A stretch of DNA of 64,000 nucleotides, from contig OX579635.1 of NCBI GenBank assembly GCA_951230915.1, positions 44,764,001 through 44,828,000 of the forward strand, read 5' to 3'. Both the position numbers and the translations under genes were made by a program. Below the pieces are notes generated by a model that did not search any database, was not told the origin of the DNA, and saw nothing but the letters and a program-made list of their open reading frames with translations. Within the stretch, counting starts at the first letter, position 1. Each line of letters opens with the position of its first letter. Source of the stretch: Antitrichia curtipendula (taxonomy: Eukaryota > Streptophyta > Bryopsida > Hypnales > Leucodontaceae). Shown piece after piece: positions 46,516 through 58,812 of this stretch.

Positions 46516-48109
46516 ACATATATCTAGAATGTAGAATTTTGCACTGGAAAAAACAACATCAAGTTGGTTGTGTTGACTTCAATGCAATTTTCTTCTAGTG
46601 ATAACATTGTTGACCAATGTTGGGGCTCCTTGAAATGAAGAAGCCCCACGTAGAATCATTTGTCATAGTGTCAATCCCATGTGGTTTATGAATTAAAACT
46701 TAATTAAATTTAGGTACTTTAAAAAAGAGTACTCTTTTTTGTCTTGGGATATTTGAGGAATGAAGTAGCAAGTTTTACAATATTAAGAGGGAGGTTCCAA
46801 ATAATTATTTTAAGAAAATAAATTATTTTGCCTTCTCAAGATAAATCCAATCCAAGTCGTTTTGTAATTTTCTTGAAACCAAACAATATTTATTGACTTT
46901 TCAAAGCTAAAACCATTGGGGGACTTACCCATGCCATGAAGCTCTTTTTAAACATACACCCTCAAAGCACAATATTCTTTGACTCCTATTGGTTGCTTCA
47001 AAAACTCTTCAACATCTACTGATTGTTCTTGACACTCAGTAGCGGTTTTGAGGTAATCTATGGTACAAACATACAAGCTTCTCCCAACATAATTTTCCAT
47101 CAAAAAATAGATGGAGGAATTAGAAAAATGGCACCATTAGGTTTAGCTACATTAAATGCTAAAGGATTGGTATCCCTTCAAAAGACAAGTGAATGTTTGG
47201 ATAAGTTCCTATGATCTCAATTCTTGGCATGATTTAAATTTTTTTTAAAGGTATAACAACACATTAGGTTTTGGAGAACATAATTTTTATTTCAATCAAT
47301 GCTTGGGAAAAAAAATTATACCACCTTGAGAGTGCAAAATGGAGTTTGTTGGACAACAAAAAAGAATACAAAATTTGAAATAGTTTTTTTAAAACTTACT
47401 TCTCATAGATTATATTTTTGTCTAAGTAGAAAGCTTTGATTCACTCCATTTGGATTTGTAATGTAAGAGTTATAGAGCATCTAGTTTTTTCAGCAATCCT
47501 AGAAAAAATAATGTATTGAATTTATTTTTTAACCAAATTTTCACAATTTTTTAAAGAAAGTTCCATAGGGGCTAGTTTGATTGGTAGAACAATCTTACTA
47601 CTAAAATTAGTGTGTTTCAATTCAATCCATTTTAGAGCTATTAACAATTTAGTTTTTCCTTCTATCTTGTATCTACTTCTACTTATTGCCACATTCAACT
47701 ATTTCTGGATTATTCAATGAATTATGGACTAAACATCCAAAGATCATGGGATAATAACATTGTGAGATCTTTCAATGTTTGTATAGATTTTTCAATGTTT
47801 CTATTGATCTCTCAATGTTTTAAATTAATTCCCGATGACCATTATTAATTCTGGACTTTCAAAAGTCCAAAAGTAGTTAAATATGACATTTAACAATTTT
47901 TTAAAGGATGAAAATGAAGTTTTTTTTTGAACCAATTGCTAGTTACTCCAAATGAATCAAGTGTATGAATAGATGAGTTGTTGGTAACCTAGGGGTTAGT
48001 GTTGGGATCCATGTTTGGGGCTGAATTCCTTGTTTATCTAGCTTTTTGTCTAAATACTTGGTTGCAATTGGTTCAAGACGTACAAAACTTGAAGTTTTTT
48101 TTGTGCCTC
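46516..48109. other. Gene-free DNA with a partial R4 copy
   Basis: From about 47240 to 47690 the sequence resembles the R4 element (TAGAAAGCTTTGATTCACTC, AGAGCTATTAACAATTTAGT). A short three-copy repeat with TTTCAATGTTT at about 28-bp spacing lies at 47765-47830. No gene is recognised. Confidence 0.5.
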
Positions 48110-48331
48110 CACTACAAGAGAAAGGGGTGTTTTAAGTGTGTTTTTAAGTATAGTCCTAGAGATAAGATATTAAGTAATGACCTTCATGGAGATTTTCAGT
48201 AAAAATTTACTAGAAATACATGTGTATCTAGTAAAATTTTACTAAATATCTCCATAAAGGTCATTACTTAATATCTTATCTCTAGGACTATACTTAAAAA
48301 CACACTTAAAACACCCCTTTCTCTTGTAGTG
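48110..48331. mobile_element. CACTA-type foldback MITE, 222 bp, CTC target duplication
   Basis: The ends CACTACAAGAGAAAGGGGTG and its exact inverted copy bound the element. The two arms are near-perfect inverted copies over about 100 bp each (TTTTTAAGTATAGTCCTAGA, AAGATATTAAGTAATGACCT). CTC flanks both sides (48107-48109 and 48332-48334). Transcribed, it would fold into a long hairpin. The high arm identity suggests a young insertion. Confidence 0.94.
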
Positions 48332-49509
48332 CTCATTTGGACAAGTGTAGAGCTTTATTGTACACCCACACCCAATACAAAATGCACATAGGAAGTCTCC
48401 ACGCTCCATATTGCACTAGAAGGGGGTTGTTTGGTATTGTTGACCAACCAATTTTATAGGAGACATCATTACCCTCTTTCTCTAGAGAATGTCTTTAGCG
48501 ATTTTGGAGAATCTGAGCCTAATCCAAAAGAAGTTGTTTGTGATGGGGGGACTAGGATCATCTCCCCAACTATAATTGTTCTTATTGGCCCAAACTTTGA
48601 TAGGGAACCTCTCCTTACAACAAACCCCGTTAATAATCCATCTCTTCAAAGCATTGTTTGAGTTCTTCAAGGCAAACCACAAACTTTGAATATACAAACA
48701 TCATATGATTGGTGATTTTAACTAAGGATTTATTATTGTAGTATGTTAGCGAATGTGTCACCTTAAGCTCATTAATTCATATGTGAAGGTGTGGTTTCAT
48801 TAGAAGATTGCTTAGTTTGGATACAAGAGTAAAATTTGTTGAGATGAAATTTTAATAACTATACATTAATTTCTTGTGTAAAATTTTTGAAAGCCAACTT
48901 AGACTTTGATGTTGTTAGGTACTATTCACATCTTGATGTGCTAAGCTTAACAGTGTAAGTCCAAGCTACTCTACTCGCCACTTTTACTTTTGAATTGCTT
49001 TCACATTTAAAAAAAATAATGGTACAATTGTAAGAATTGAATTAACCTTTTTATTTATAGGTATGGGCTCTAGATTCGTGCATTTGAGTTGGTGGATGAC
49101 CTGATTTGAACCTTAGTTAGACATGACCTTCTAGGTACCAATACCAATTTTAGAATGAGATAAATCACACATGATGAATTAATTGATGGGGCTTTTCAAT
49201 TTTTCATGACTCTTTGTGACATGTATGGCCTAAATGTTGTACTAGATATATACTAGTTTTGAATAGAGATTGATTCTTTTCAACACTATGGCCACTTGTC
49301 TTGAAAATAAAAATTCATCACAATGCACATTATATTTATAAAAATCTTCAAATCATGTTCATAAGTACATAAGAGATGCCTTGGTTTAGACAATGAAATA
49401 TGTGCAAATACCAAGTTAGAAAAATGTGATATTCATACATCCAAATACCCATATACTTACCCATGTCCGTGATAAACTTAGGAAATTACCTTAATACAAT
49501 GATAATATA
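48332..49509. other. Spacer downstream of the kinase pseudogene
   Basis: AT-rich, no gene recognised. The part next to 49510 may include the former 3' UTR of the kinase. Confidence 0.45.
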
Positions 49510-51300
49510 TCAAGAGTCAAATACTTCAATAATCTCTAAAAAACTAGGTCTTTGATTTGGAATTGGATTCCGACATCTTTCAATCAAATCCCTCAAAGTC
49601 AAATCCAAATCACTAGGTAGTTTAGGCCTACACCCTTCTATAACAAGATCATTGCTAGCTCTACATACTTCTAGTTCACCTTCAAATGGCAAGCGACCAG
49701 TTACAACCTCAAAGCATGTCATGCCATAGCTATATACATCTACTTTCTCCAAGAAGTCAATTGCACTTCTACTCTTTAAAGCCAACAATATTTTCAATGC
49801 CCTCTAAAATCCGGTTCCAACAACCCCAATAGAGCACTCAAAATCTGCTACAAGTACATCAATGCCTTTATTAATTGCACAAAGAAAGACATTGGCAGAT
49901 TTCAAATCTCTATGGATGATGCCTTTCTTGTGTAAATCATGCATATGACGTGCAATTTGTGTCATTATATCTCTAGCATGGAAGGTTTTTCCTCTCCACT
50001 CATGTGGAAATGGTGGACCTTGGTTGTTCTTCTCTTGCATGGCTTGGTCAATGAACTTGCATAAGTCACCCAAACGTTTATTCATCACAAAAACAAACCT
50101 CTTATCTTCCAACATAGTTCCCAAAAATACAATACATAGGGGAACTTCACGCCAAAGGATTCCACAAGGCCATTGTGTTTTGAGGTCTGATAGACGTGAT
50201 CCTCTCTTTGAACACCTTCAATAGAATTTCAGGATGTACGTTGCCATCCATCCCTATAAGCTCAGAGATTGCCCCCTGTCCACCTTCGGCAATTTGCTGA
50301 CCCAACTTTAAGCCAGTCGACCGCTGGTGGAAACACTCACCCGATTCATGGTGCCTCCATTGAGGGTCGTTCATCAATTCTGCAAAGATTTTCTCATTCT
50401 CTCGATTCAATTCTTCAGACTCGTTGTTGTCTTCTAAGAAATCGGAAAGGTCACTCACTTCACTCCAACGCACTCTTGAGTGCTCAATCTCACGCTCCAC
50501 AACCGAAGAGAACTGACCCTTGCTTCGCATCATCTCCTCCACGCGTGTAGAGAAATACTCAAACTTTGGTTCCAAGGAGGATCCGCTACCCAAGTGTAAT
50601 CTCATCCGACGAAGACAAGTTACATTCTTCAAGAGCACTATAGAAACTAGGAGTTTCATCTGGTGTGGCGGAAGGGCTCTCGACCAACATGATTGCGTCC
50701 TCAAATTCTCCAACAAGCAATCGCGATCATACTGCACCATTCTCCATATTGCCAAGCATTCAAGCTCCTCTCCCAGGCACTACATTCACACAACCATGAC
50801 AATTTTGCATTAAACACTCATGATTCAAAACCCTGTCAACAATCCTACGAACAAAGCACATAAAGCTCACTAAACTTCAGAAACCACAGCACCCTCACAC
50901 TCCACACAAATGAAGCAGTCACAGGGCCCGAAGTTGAACACAAAATTAATTTCACCAACAATGCAGATGCATCAAGTTTGATAGAAAGAGCATAATAAAA
51001 CTATAACCCATACGGTAATGCAATCGGGACGCTCTCTATCTCAGACCCTTCTCTAGCCTCGCATCTCTCCAAGGTAACCAATCATTCCTTTACCGACACA
51101 ACCTCATCACACTCACAAGACATTCTCCCAGCGCAACATCCACTCACCCAAATTCGCTGACAGTCGACTCGTCCGTGGAAGAGCGCGGGCCTGCGCAGTT
51201 GAAGGGAGAAGTGATCGCAGCAGCTAGGTCTTGGAGCACTCTCACGACTCCCTGCGAAGTTTCAAAACGAAAACCCTCACGTAAACAGTGGTGACAGAAC
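49510..51300 (-). pseudogene. Protein kinase pseudogene (bryophyte-type, DFE motif)
   Basis: The main exon runs from an acceptor near 50787 to the stop at 49510. It encodes a helical N-terminal region (CLGEELECLAIWRMVQYDRD), then a kinase domain: glycine loop IAEGGQGA, Lys in ILLKVFKE, catalytic loop GIIHRDLKSANVF, DFE in VADFECSIGVVG, and VDVYSYGMTCFEVVTG. Such DFE kinases with an N-terminal helical segment are, to my knowledge, abundant in mosses and liverworts. Three faults show decay. A frameshift lies at about 50195-50208: VFKER goes out of frame and resumes as SDLKTQWPCGILW. TAG at 49804-49806 replaces the Trp expected after GTGF. The APE motif after the stop reads ALK. An upstream exon (about 51145-51300, VVRVLQDLAAAITSPF, donor GTGAGT) does not join in frame to the main exon. 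The reading order and catalytic motifs are clear, so the family is sure; a truncated product cannot be excluded. Confidence 0.87.
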
Positions 51301-51866
51301 TGAAGATGCTTGGGTGAAGAAGAGTGCAGCAGGAGTGGATTAACTTCCGTTGGTAAATGGCAACAACCGCGGAAGAAACATAACGAAACTGTACAATTGA
51401 TGTGAATGTTTCTGCTCCTCAATTCTGTATGCACTTTCAAACCTAAAATCTGCAGCAATTCGAATTCTATTTGTCGCTCATCGGAGACCTGATCATCAAA
51501 AGAAGAATGCTGCGTACTGCAATTAATCTGAAGAAGACTTTGATAGAGTGCTAAAAGTTGTGACAGATGTACCTAGGTCATCTTCCTCCTCTCTGTCCAT
51601 AATCACAATTTTAAGGGACAGGACTAGCCTGCATAAAATACAATTGCCACTTTGAGAATGCCGCAAGCATAATGAGATGGGTGCCCAATAGGAAAATCAC
51701 TCACTTACTGAAAGTCATGCCCATTCAACTTTGATCCTCTCTGATTGATTTCTAATTGGTTGGCATCCGTCCGTGAACTAGGTTTCTCGCATCTCAATTC
51801 GTATCATCTATGTCTCCGTTCGCAGTTGAAGGCAATGCCAATGAAATTTTGGTAGAACCACTCACA

Positions 51867-52275
51867 GTCGACCATTTAAGCAATTCCGTGCATGTTTTGA
51901 AGTAGTGTAAGGCATCATTAAATTTCTGTCATGTAGGGGAAGATAGAATTCACGGGGATTGCAATTTTTTTGGTACTTTTATGCCTTGAATTGAAATAAC
52001 TATGAATTTGAGAAGCCAAAAGTTTGCCTCAACCCATACCCGATGTATAGAGCCTTCCAACTCCAAATCATTCAAGAATTGCTTTCTTGCTCACTACTTC
52101 CTACTTTCTTGCTCACTACTTTGGGACATGTGTCATGACCTTATCAGTCCCAACCCTGAAAATGAGAAAAAACAACAACATTCTAAACTTTGGCAGGAAA
52201 TCTGTTCCAACCTTGGTTGGAAATAGTTGCCCCCTACAAGTTGGGTATGAATCTCTGGTTGATTCTACTATAACC
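51867..52275 (+). repeat. Dispersed repeat R3, copy 2 (empty site)
   Basis: It matches 24184-24840 apart from the MITE there. The stretch GTCGACCATTTAAGCAATTC corresponds to the uninterrupted target. A short internal duplication (TTTCTTGCTCACTACTT) near 52085-52120 is private to this copy. Confidence 0.72.
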
Positions 52276-52311
52276 TACACTACAATCACCATCATCTTGT
52301 TCTATGCATCA

Positions 52312-52641
52312 GGCCTTACGCAGGTTCTAAAAGCACATAGGTTCTAAAATTGACCACCTCCTCAAATGTAGACTATTTGTACATGTTTCATTTTCATAGC
52401 CTTTGGCAATGTACAAATAATGTACATTTTTAGTAGGTGGGCGGTTTTAGAGCCCTATGCCATTTCAATTTCAAAATTTCACAACTAACTCTACAAGCTC
52501 CAAAAAATATGAAATGACTTGGTTTAGATGCCAATTCCTCTTGTCTTTTAAGGGAAATTTACTGAAAAATATTACAAAAAGCTTCACCTCTCCAAAATCT
52601 AGTTTTAGCTCTTAGGTGTGCGATTTATGGACCTACTACCT
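52312..52641. mobile_element. TA-flanked foldback MITE, subfamily 1, copy D
   Basis: The interior matches copies A to C (CCTTTGGCAATGTACAAATA, AGGTGGGCGGTTTTAGAGCC). The left end is eroded (GCAGGTTCTAAAAGCACATA) and the right end reads GGACCTACTACCTTGA, so TA borders are lost. Confidence 0.78.
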
Positions 52642-52843
52642 TGACATGGATTGATCATAAATGTGGAATCATCACTCACAGGGAAAGAATCTCCAATGAA
52701 TAGAAATGTAGAGGTTTGAGGTTGACATAAATCACATATGATAAACTAATCTACGAGGCTTGGTAACCAATAGAAATTTTTGTGGCAAAATTTTGCCTAA
52801 CTCTGACAAGTTTGAGCTTTTAGACTCTATCCCTCTAGAATTG

Positions 52844-53085
52844 CACTACATTAAATAGTGAAATTGGGTTGCCCCACACTAATTTCTCAATTTTCTACAA
52901 TATATAAATATTTACTATTTTTGTACAAAAGTTTACTACTTTTGGAATACGTAGAGTTGTAATTGGGACTTATAAACCTCCATGTATACAAATAGAAATA
53001 TCTGTAGAAATATTTGTTGACTTTGATAGCTTGTAAAGTAATTTTTTTGAAGTAAGGCAATTTAATTTCACTATTTAATGTAGTG
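52844..53085. mobile_element. CACTA-type foldback MITE, 242 bp, TTG target duplication
   Basis: CACTACATTAAATAGTGAAA at the left recurs, inverted, at the right; the inverted repeat extends to at least 22 bases without mismatch. TTG precedes (52841-52843) and follows (53086-53088). The minus-strand frame running through it (52887-53264) is an artefact. Confidence 0.9.
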
Positions 53086-53917
53086 TTGTGAAAATCATTT
53101 TTATTATTCTCAACTATATTGGTGTCCAATTTGATATTTGCACATATTTCATTGTATGGTCCAAGATTTTTATAAAATGATGTGCTTTGCATTGAGTTTA
53201 TATTCTCTAAATAAGTGACTATTCTATTGATATGAATCAATCCTTGGTCAAAACTGGTGTACAATACAGCATTTGGGACATGTTACCAATAGCAAGGGGG
53301 ATTGTACATGAAATTATCACAAGCCCCTTCATACAACTAAAACTTCTCATAACTTTTGACTCATTGGTCAAAATGGAATGATTCAAAGCTTTCCATGTAT
53401 ATATAACTCTAGGAAACCAATTTCAAATTTTTGTTTTAAAAAATAATGATTTTTTTTTATCTACCTAGATTGCCCGCCCAGGAAAAAAAATAACATATTA
53501 GGCCATAACTTTTGACTCACATTTTCAAATGTCATGAAATATAATGCATAAGAAAGATATTCTTTGTCCCCACCTTCTATTAAAATTTTAGCCTAAAACA
53601 TGTAAATCTCTAGTCACATATACTTGCCCAAAATTTCTATACGGCCAAAAAATGCATGTTGGTCCTTTGAGGGTTAAGTCTAAAATATTAAGTCTTAATC
53701 ATAGTGATTCTTAAAGTTTTGTACTTTATTTTTTTATCCAAGTTGTTTTTGAATGGTCATTTTTTGAACTGAAAAAGTTATTTTTTGAAACCAAACTTTC
53801 TTTGGCCTTTCCCTGGCCTCCAACTCTCCAAGGTACCCTACCCAAAAGAAAGAGTGTACAATTATAACCCAGATTGCAACATTCAAGCAGAACCCTCAAT
53901 GAAACAAAACCACATTA
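53086..53917. other. AT-rich spacer, weak R4 similarity
   Basis: The part 53330-53690 (CATTGGTCAAAATGGAATGA, GGTCCTTTGAGGGTTAAGTC) recalls internal and terminal blocks of the R4 element, but the match is weak. No gene is seen. Confidence 0.35.
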
Positions 53918-54240
53918 AGGTAATATGCTCTTAAAGCAACCATTCAAGGGCCGGTCCACCTTTTTCACAGGCTTCTTTAGACAAAATTATTTTTAGATCA
54001 TTTTTCAGAAAAAAGAAAAATAGATGTGGAACCTAACACAAGTGGTTTTGTATTTTTCCAAGCATTTTTGAATTACTTATAAATTTTCAAAGATTCAGGG
54101 CATAAGCACCTATTTATGAACATAAGTCTCCCAAAATCAGTCCACTTGCAACTTGTAAAGAGATGTGCAAAAACCAAAGACAATGATTGGCTCTTGCAAT
54201 AGAAAAAACAATTTTTACTCAATGCATTCAATTGCTAAAG
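53918..54240. mobile_element. TA-flanked foldback MITE, subfamily 2, copy C, truncated
   Basis: The left end AGGTAATATGCTCTTAAAGC is preceded by TA. The interior follows copy B (28023-28432) up to CAATTGCTAAA, where the sequence switches to a copy of the kinase locus. The right terminus is missing. Confidence 0.82.
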
Positions 54241-54244
54241 TGTT

Positions 54245-54480
54245 CTACTTTCCGAGCGCAACATCCACTCAAGGTCCTTGGCCTTGGAAGAGCGCGGGCA
54301 TGCGCAGCTGAAGCGATGATCGCAGCAGCTAGGTCTTGAAGCAAAGTGATTTCAAAACAGACCCTCCTAATGCAAAGACGGGTGACAAAGCTGAAGGTGC
54401 TCAAGTAGGGAAAATTGCAGCGAGGGTGGTTCACGCTGGGTTTTCACAGCAACAGCAATCGCAGAAGAAAGAGAGAGAGA
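54245..54480 (-). pseudogene. Truncated copy of the kinase 5' region
   Basis: CGCAACATCCACTC, GGAAGAGCGCGGGC and GATCGCAGCAGCTAGGTCTT also occur, in the same order and orientation, at 51132-51230. The minus-strand peptide LQDLAAAI is common to both loci. The similarity continues more weakly to about 54480 (GCAACAGCAATCGCAGAAG against GCAACAACCGCGGAAGAA). No kinase domain follows, so it is a partial duplication. Confidence 0.8.
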
Positions 54481-54951
54481 GAGAATTGAGAGCCAAAGCA
54501 CACACATAGAAGGGTGAATAATGAATGGATGGAACTAAGTTTATGGAAGGGGTGGTCTGTTGTGCAGACAATCCGAGGGTTTGCAGGGCGACACTGTGCA
54601 CCTTGCCCACTTGTCTGCACCCGTCGGGCCAGGCTGGTGGGGAAGTTTGGACTCAAGAAAGACTCTCTGCAGCTTCGGATTCAGCTTCAAATTCATGTGC
54701 ATATCTTTCCTTCAACAAGCATCTCGAAACAAGTTTTAAAAACTCCCTCCTTTACAGAATTCAATGCTGGGAGGACGAGGTCAAAATTTTGTAAAACAGA
54801 TAAAAGGTGTAAACCTTAGTTGCATATTTCACAAAGCAAACTTCCAAAGGTGCAATAACCAACTAATTTCACAAGTCTCGCACTGGAAAACCTGTCTCAG
54901 GACAGTCTTTTGACAAATGAGCATCACCTTCTAACTCATGACATCGTTGAT

Positions 54952-57900
54952 TCACTTTCTTGAAAGAAGTGCAGCTTCTTTTATGGATTGTAGACGATGA
55001 AATTGGCGCTCTAGCTCCGCCTGAACTGCAGGCTGTTCCTTCTTCCGTTGCTTGGTAATGGTCTGTGTAGAAACGGATCCAACTTGTTCAAATGCCACCT
55101 GCAAGAAATACATTGAAGCACACCTCAACCAATATTCTGATCTAGTCAATGGACATTTGAATGAGGCTACGCTGGTTCATACTCATAGAGAGGAGGCAAA
55201 GTTTGCTACAAAAAAAAATTATGGACTATACATAATATTTCAAACATCCACAAATACATCCACAAATAGAGTGACTTCAATAAGTTAGTGTCACATGCAC
55301 TAATAGGATAAAATAGAGTATCTCCTTGGGTCTCTCTATTTTGTGAGGGTTGGACTGATTTATGTTACAATACTTACCAATTGTAAAAGAACTAAATTTG
55401 TTAAAGTTCACTCAACCCTTGAAAGTGTGCATTGAGCATAATTCTCATCAAGCAATTTGTGAGGGTAGAATCACCTTCAAAAACTCCTCTGGATCATATG
55501 TGTTGCGTCCTTCTTCTTGCAAAACTTTGATTGCTTCACCTACATGTCTGGAACAAAGCAAGTCTTCTTCCTTGATCTACGCAAAAAATAATGAAAATAT
55601 TATGCTACGAAGAAGCTCAATCACAAGTGGAATAAACAAATTTGGCAAGATTGCTATACTATAGACATGAAGCCTATAAGCTTTGAACAAAATACAGACA
55701 CTACAACAATTTCGTGAAATACAACCTTCTACTTGGGAATAAATAGGAGAAAGGTGGATACCATAAAAAATGCAAGGGCCACTCGAAACAAAATATTTGC
55801 TCCTTCATTGAATAAAACATCCCACACCCGCATTGTTGACTGTACCAAGGAAGGATTCAATAAGAAAAACATCACATAAGAAGAAAACATTTCAGATTTT
55901 ACCATCAAGTGTCAAATAAATCATACAATTATCTAGGTTGATGCAACAATATTGTCTTTGCCAACAAAATATATGAAAGAGGATTATGTGAACTTGCAAA
56001 TTGTCAAAACATCAAATCATCTTTGATAAGCCGTAAACCAAAAGTTCTCAACAAAAAATAAAAAAGTGGAATGGATAACAACAATTTAGTAGATGGGATT
56101 GTCACCTCAGATGGCAAGTTCTTTGCAAAGAGACACAAAAACCATTCCGTTGCAACTAGTGATACGTCAAAGTCAATTTCATCCAAGTGGGTTGCCAACC
56201 TACAAACAAATTTTCAACAATTTTAACAAAACATTCCAAAACACCTTGAAGGTCACTCACTTCATTAGTCAATCACAAAATAGAGGATACTAAAACTATT
56301 ACGAAATTGATCTTGTCTGACCCTAATCCTTGGTACCAAAAACAACTCTCCATTCCAATCAACATGGGTTGACATTCAATTAGCAAGTTGGTGTAAGCAT
56401 TTAAATGTCTATGGTCACATTTCTATGAATGAGAATGAGGCCACCTACTATCCCTTTCAAAAGCGATCTAAAGTCTCAAAAGACTTGGCTCTTGTACCCA
56501 AAGAGTTCTCTCTCCAGTGACCTCCCAATGAAATCACACTCCTACATTGCTTGATTAATTAAAATGGTAGAAACTGAAGCAAATAGCATCCTCTAAATTA
56601 GCATTAATGATAAGAGATGATGCACATAACATACAAATCAAGGGAAAGAAGTCACCTTGGGCACTTTTTTCTGAAAAGATCTTTGAACACTCGTTGGTCC
56701 ACATGACAACCATACAGATTGTCAGAATAACTATCTTGAAGTAGAATGTTTTCAAGTAAAACAGCGAGCATCCAAAAAGCCTCCTCCTCATCTTTCATAA
56801 CCAACAGCAATGACGCAGCGACGTAGTTCATGCCCTGCAGATTTCCAAACTCAAGAATCAGCGATCCTCAACGTCTTCATAACGTCTAACGATGTAGAAA
56901 ATTGATTTCCAGAGAGGATTCAACCATCAACTCACCCAACCAACGTCCTGTTCATATTGGTAGGGAAAAACATCTGCCCAAATACACAGATTTATTCTAT
57001 TTCCTCGTGTGACACTACGTTACCAAAGTCACACTAATGTAATTCAGCGAAGGTTGAAAATACTACTGTATGGAACTAATTTCCACAACAAAAGAAGCTG
57101 TGCAGTGACACTAATTCTGCGCCTCCACTACAGAATAAATCAGCATAGTAAGCTCCCCGAATCAAAGCTGCTATTCAAACGAACACGATCGGTGATTTGA
57201 GACTTACTTGGCAGTACCCGACTCTAGAGTCCCGAAAGGAGTACCCGGTCAGAATACGTCGAAGAGTTGCTTGCCCTTCGCGAGAATCTATGGTTGGGTG
57301 TCCAGGGAAAGTGCGTCCCAAATCCTGCAACAAAACGAAGCAACTATAAACAATCAGCTGAAACTCAGGAAATGCAAAAAAGTTCAGATGCTGGTACCGA
57401 AAAAAACCCTAATACACGAATGAAGTAAATACAATGATTTTAAAGACATTGAAAACTGAAACTGAACTAGCTAGCCCTACTCTACTTCTAACAGGTGCAT
57501 ATGAGTTAGTCAGGCAGCTACATTACTAACCAAAATTGAATTAAACCTAATCCAATTTTTACATGCGCTGGAGTGTGACCTCAGCGAAAGTAGCTCAAGA
57601 CAGCAGATAAGAAGCCTCTCTATCTCCAAGTAAGTTACTTTGTCAGGAATTTGGTCTCCCCAATCGACAGTTTGAAGCTGACAGTGCAATTCACTTTCAC
57701 ACTGCTAATTTCATTTGAATGTTTTTCTAAGTAGAGCGTATCAGAAAAATATCCACAGAATTAACAACAACTTCCATGAGACTTCAATTAAAGACTCCAC
57801 ACATGATCGCTTCGATTGTGCAGAATAATGAATAATGCCTAAAACTGTCAAAACCACAGACACGCATCGTCAAATACAGAGCGAGCAATTCACGAAACGG

Positions 57901-58812
57901 AGAGCTAGCAATGATCTGTACATCCTATCCTCTTGCGTACACGACGTCTTCTAAAATGACATTCTAGAATACCCTGCACACTTGCGTCATTACGATTATC
58001 ACTTGTCACACATCCAAATTACATCGTAGTCATAATTTTGGAACCCGAGGGAGTCGATTTCAAAAGGTTTGAGTTAGGATTTACATGGTCAATTTGCCGA
58101 GTAGCGGCCGTCTCGCGCCCCTGCACCGCCTCACAAAGATCCTGGTAATACGTCTCCGGCACCGTGGATCGCTTCTTCACCACCCCCGAAACCGCGCGCC
58201 ACACTTTGGGCCGCAACGCCGGCGGAATGCCCTTCCGGATGAGCTTGCGCAGCTGCCCGGAGCCCGTGAACGACCCCGACAGCTGCGAAACCAGCGTGCT
58301 CCCCTCGGACTGCGAAGAGCTCATGTCCGGCTGGCAGTACCAGTCGGAGCCGCGGTGAGCTTCCACCGCCCACCACTCCATGCCTTGCTCCTTCATCCGC
58401 TCCGTCACCTGCACTCATGCTCTTTGGGGTTTAATTGATCGCCATGTTTTGGGTTTTGCTACATCTCTGTGGGATACGTCAGGAAACAATGCGCTTGCTA
58501 GCCAGATTTCGATGAAAAGAATCTTGTAAATCCAGCGAGACGTTCTTGTAGCTAACGAACTAACCAAAGTATTACGGAGATTCGTTGAACTACTGGCCTC
58601 CATCGAACTATTGCAGTAAGAGATGAAAAAACCGAAAACCGAAAAAGAACTCTCGTCACCTGATTCAGCGTCGCCGCTTCTTCTCGTGAAACTTCGACCT
58701 GGAATCCGTAGAGATCCGTCACCCTCACCACATTTGGTGACTTCGCCATGCTTATCTGGGATTCCAATCGACGTGAACTTCCCGCATTCATCGTCTCTCC
58801 GTTGGGATGCAT
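54952..58812 (-). CDS. TBC-domain Rab GTPase-activating protein, 8 exons
   Basis: Exons (minus strand): 58812-58660, 58408-58085, 57324-57208, 56834-56656, 56199-56106, 55839-55762, 55576-55475, 55098-54952. All junctions are GT-AG and the frame closes to 397 aa. The N-terminal part holds RVTDLYGFQVEV; the TBC domain begins with RKGIPPALRPKVWRAVSG (about 104). The arginine finger is intact: I157, D160 and R163 of IDHDLGRTFP form IxxDxxR. The glutamine finger is Y196-C-Q198 in VGYCQGMNYVA. Further blocks are FWMLAVLLEN, HVDQRVFKDLFRKKCPR, EWFLCLFAKNLPSE and VWDVLFNEGANILFRVALAF. The C-terminal tail TKQRKKEQPAVQAELE suggests a short coiled coil. Plant homologues are annotated as growth hormone-regulated TBC protein 1-like (for example At3g07890). 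Such proteins switch off Rab GTPases in vesicle traffic; the Rab partner is unknown. Other in-frame ATGs lie at 58893, 58791 and 58749; 58812 is a reasoned choice. Confidence 0.93.

Noticed and set aside
52887..53264. 125-codon minus-strand frame
   Set aside because: It spans most of a CACTA-type MITE and AT-rich flank; Tyr/Asn/Ile/Lys bias follows from base composition.
58085..58438. 117-codon plus-strand frame rich in Arg and His
   Set aside because: It is the antisense shadow of exon 2 of the TBC gene.
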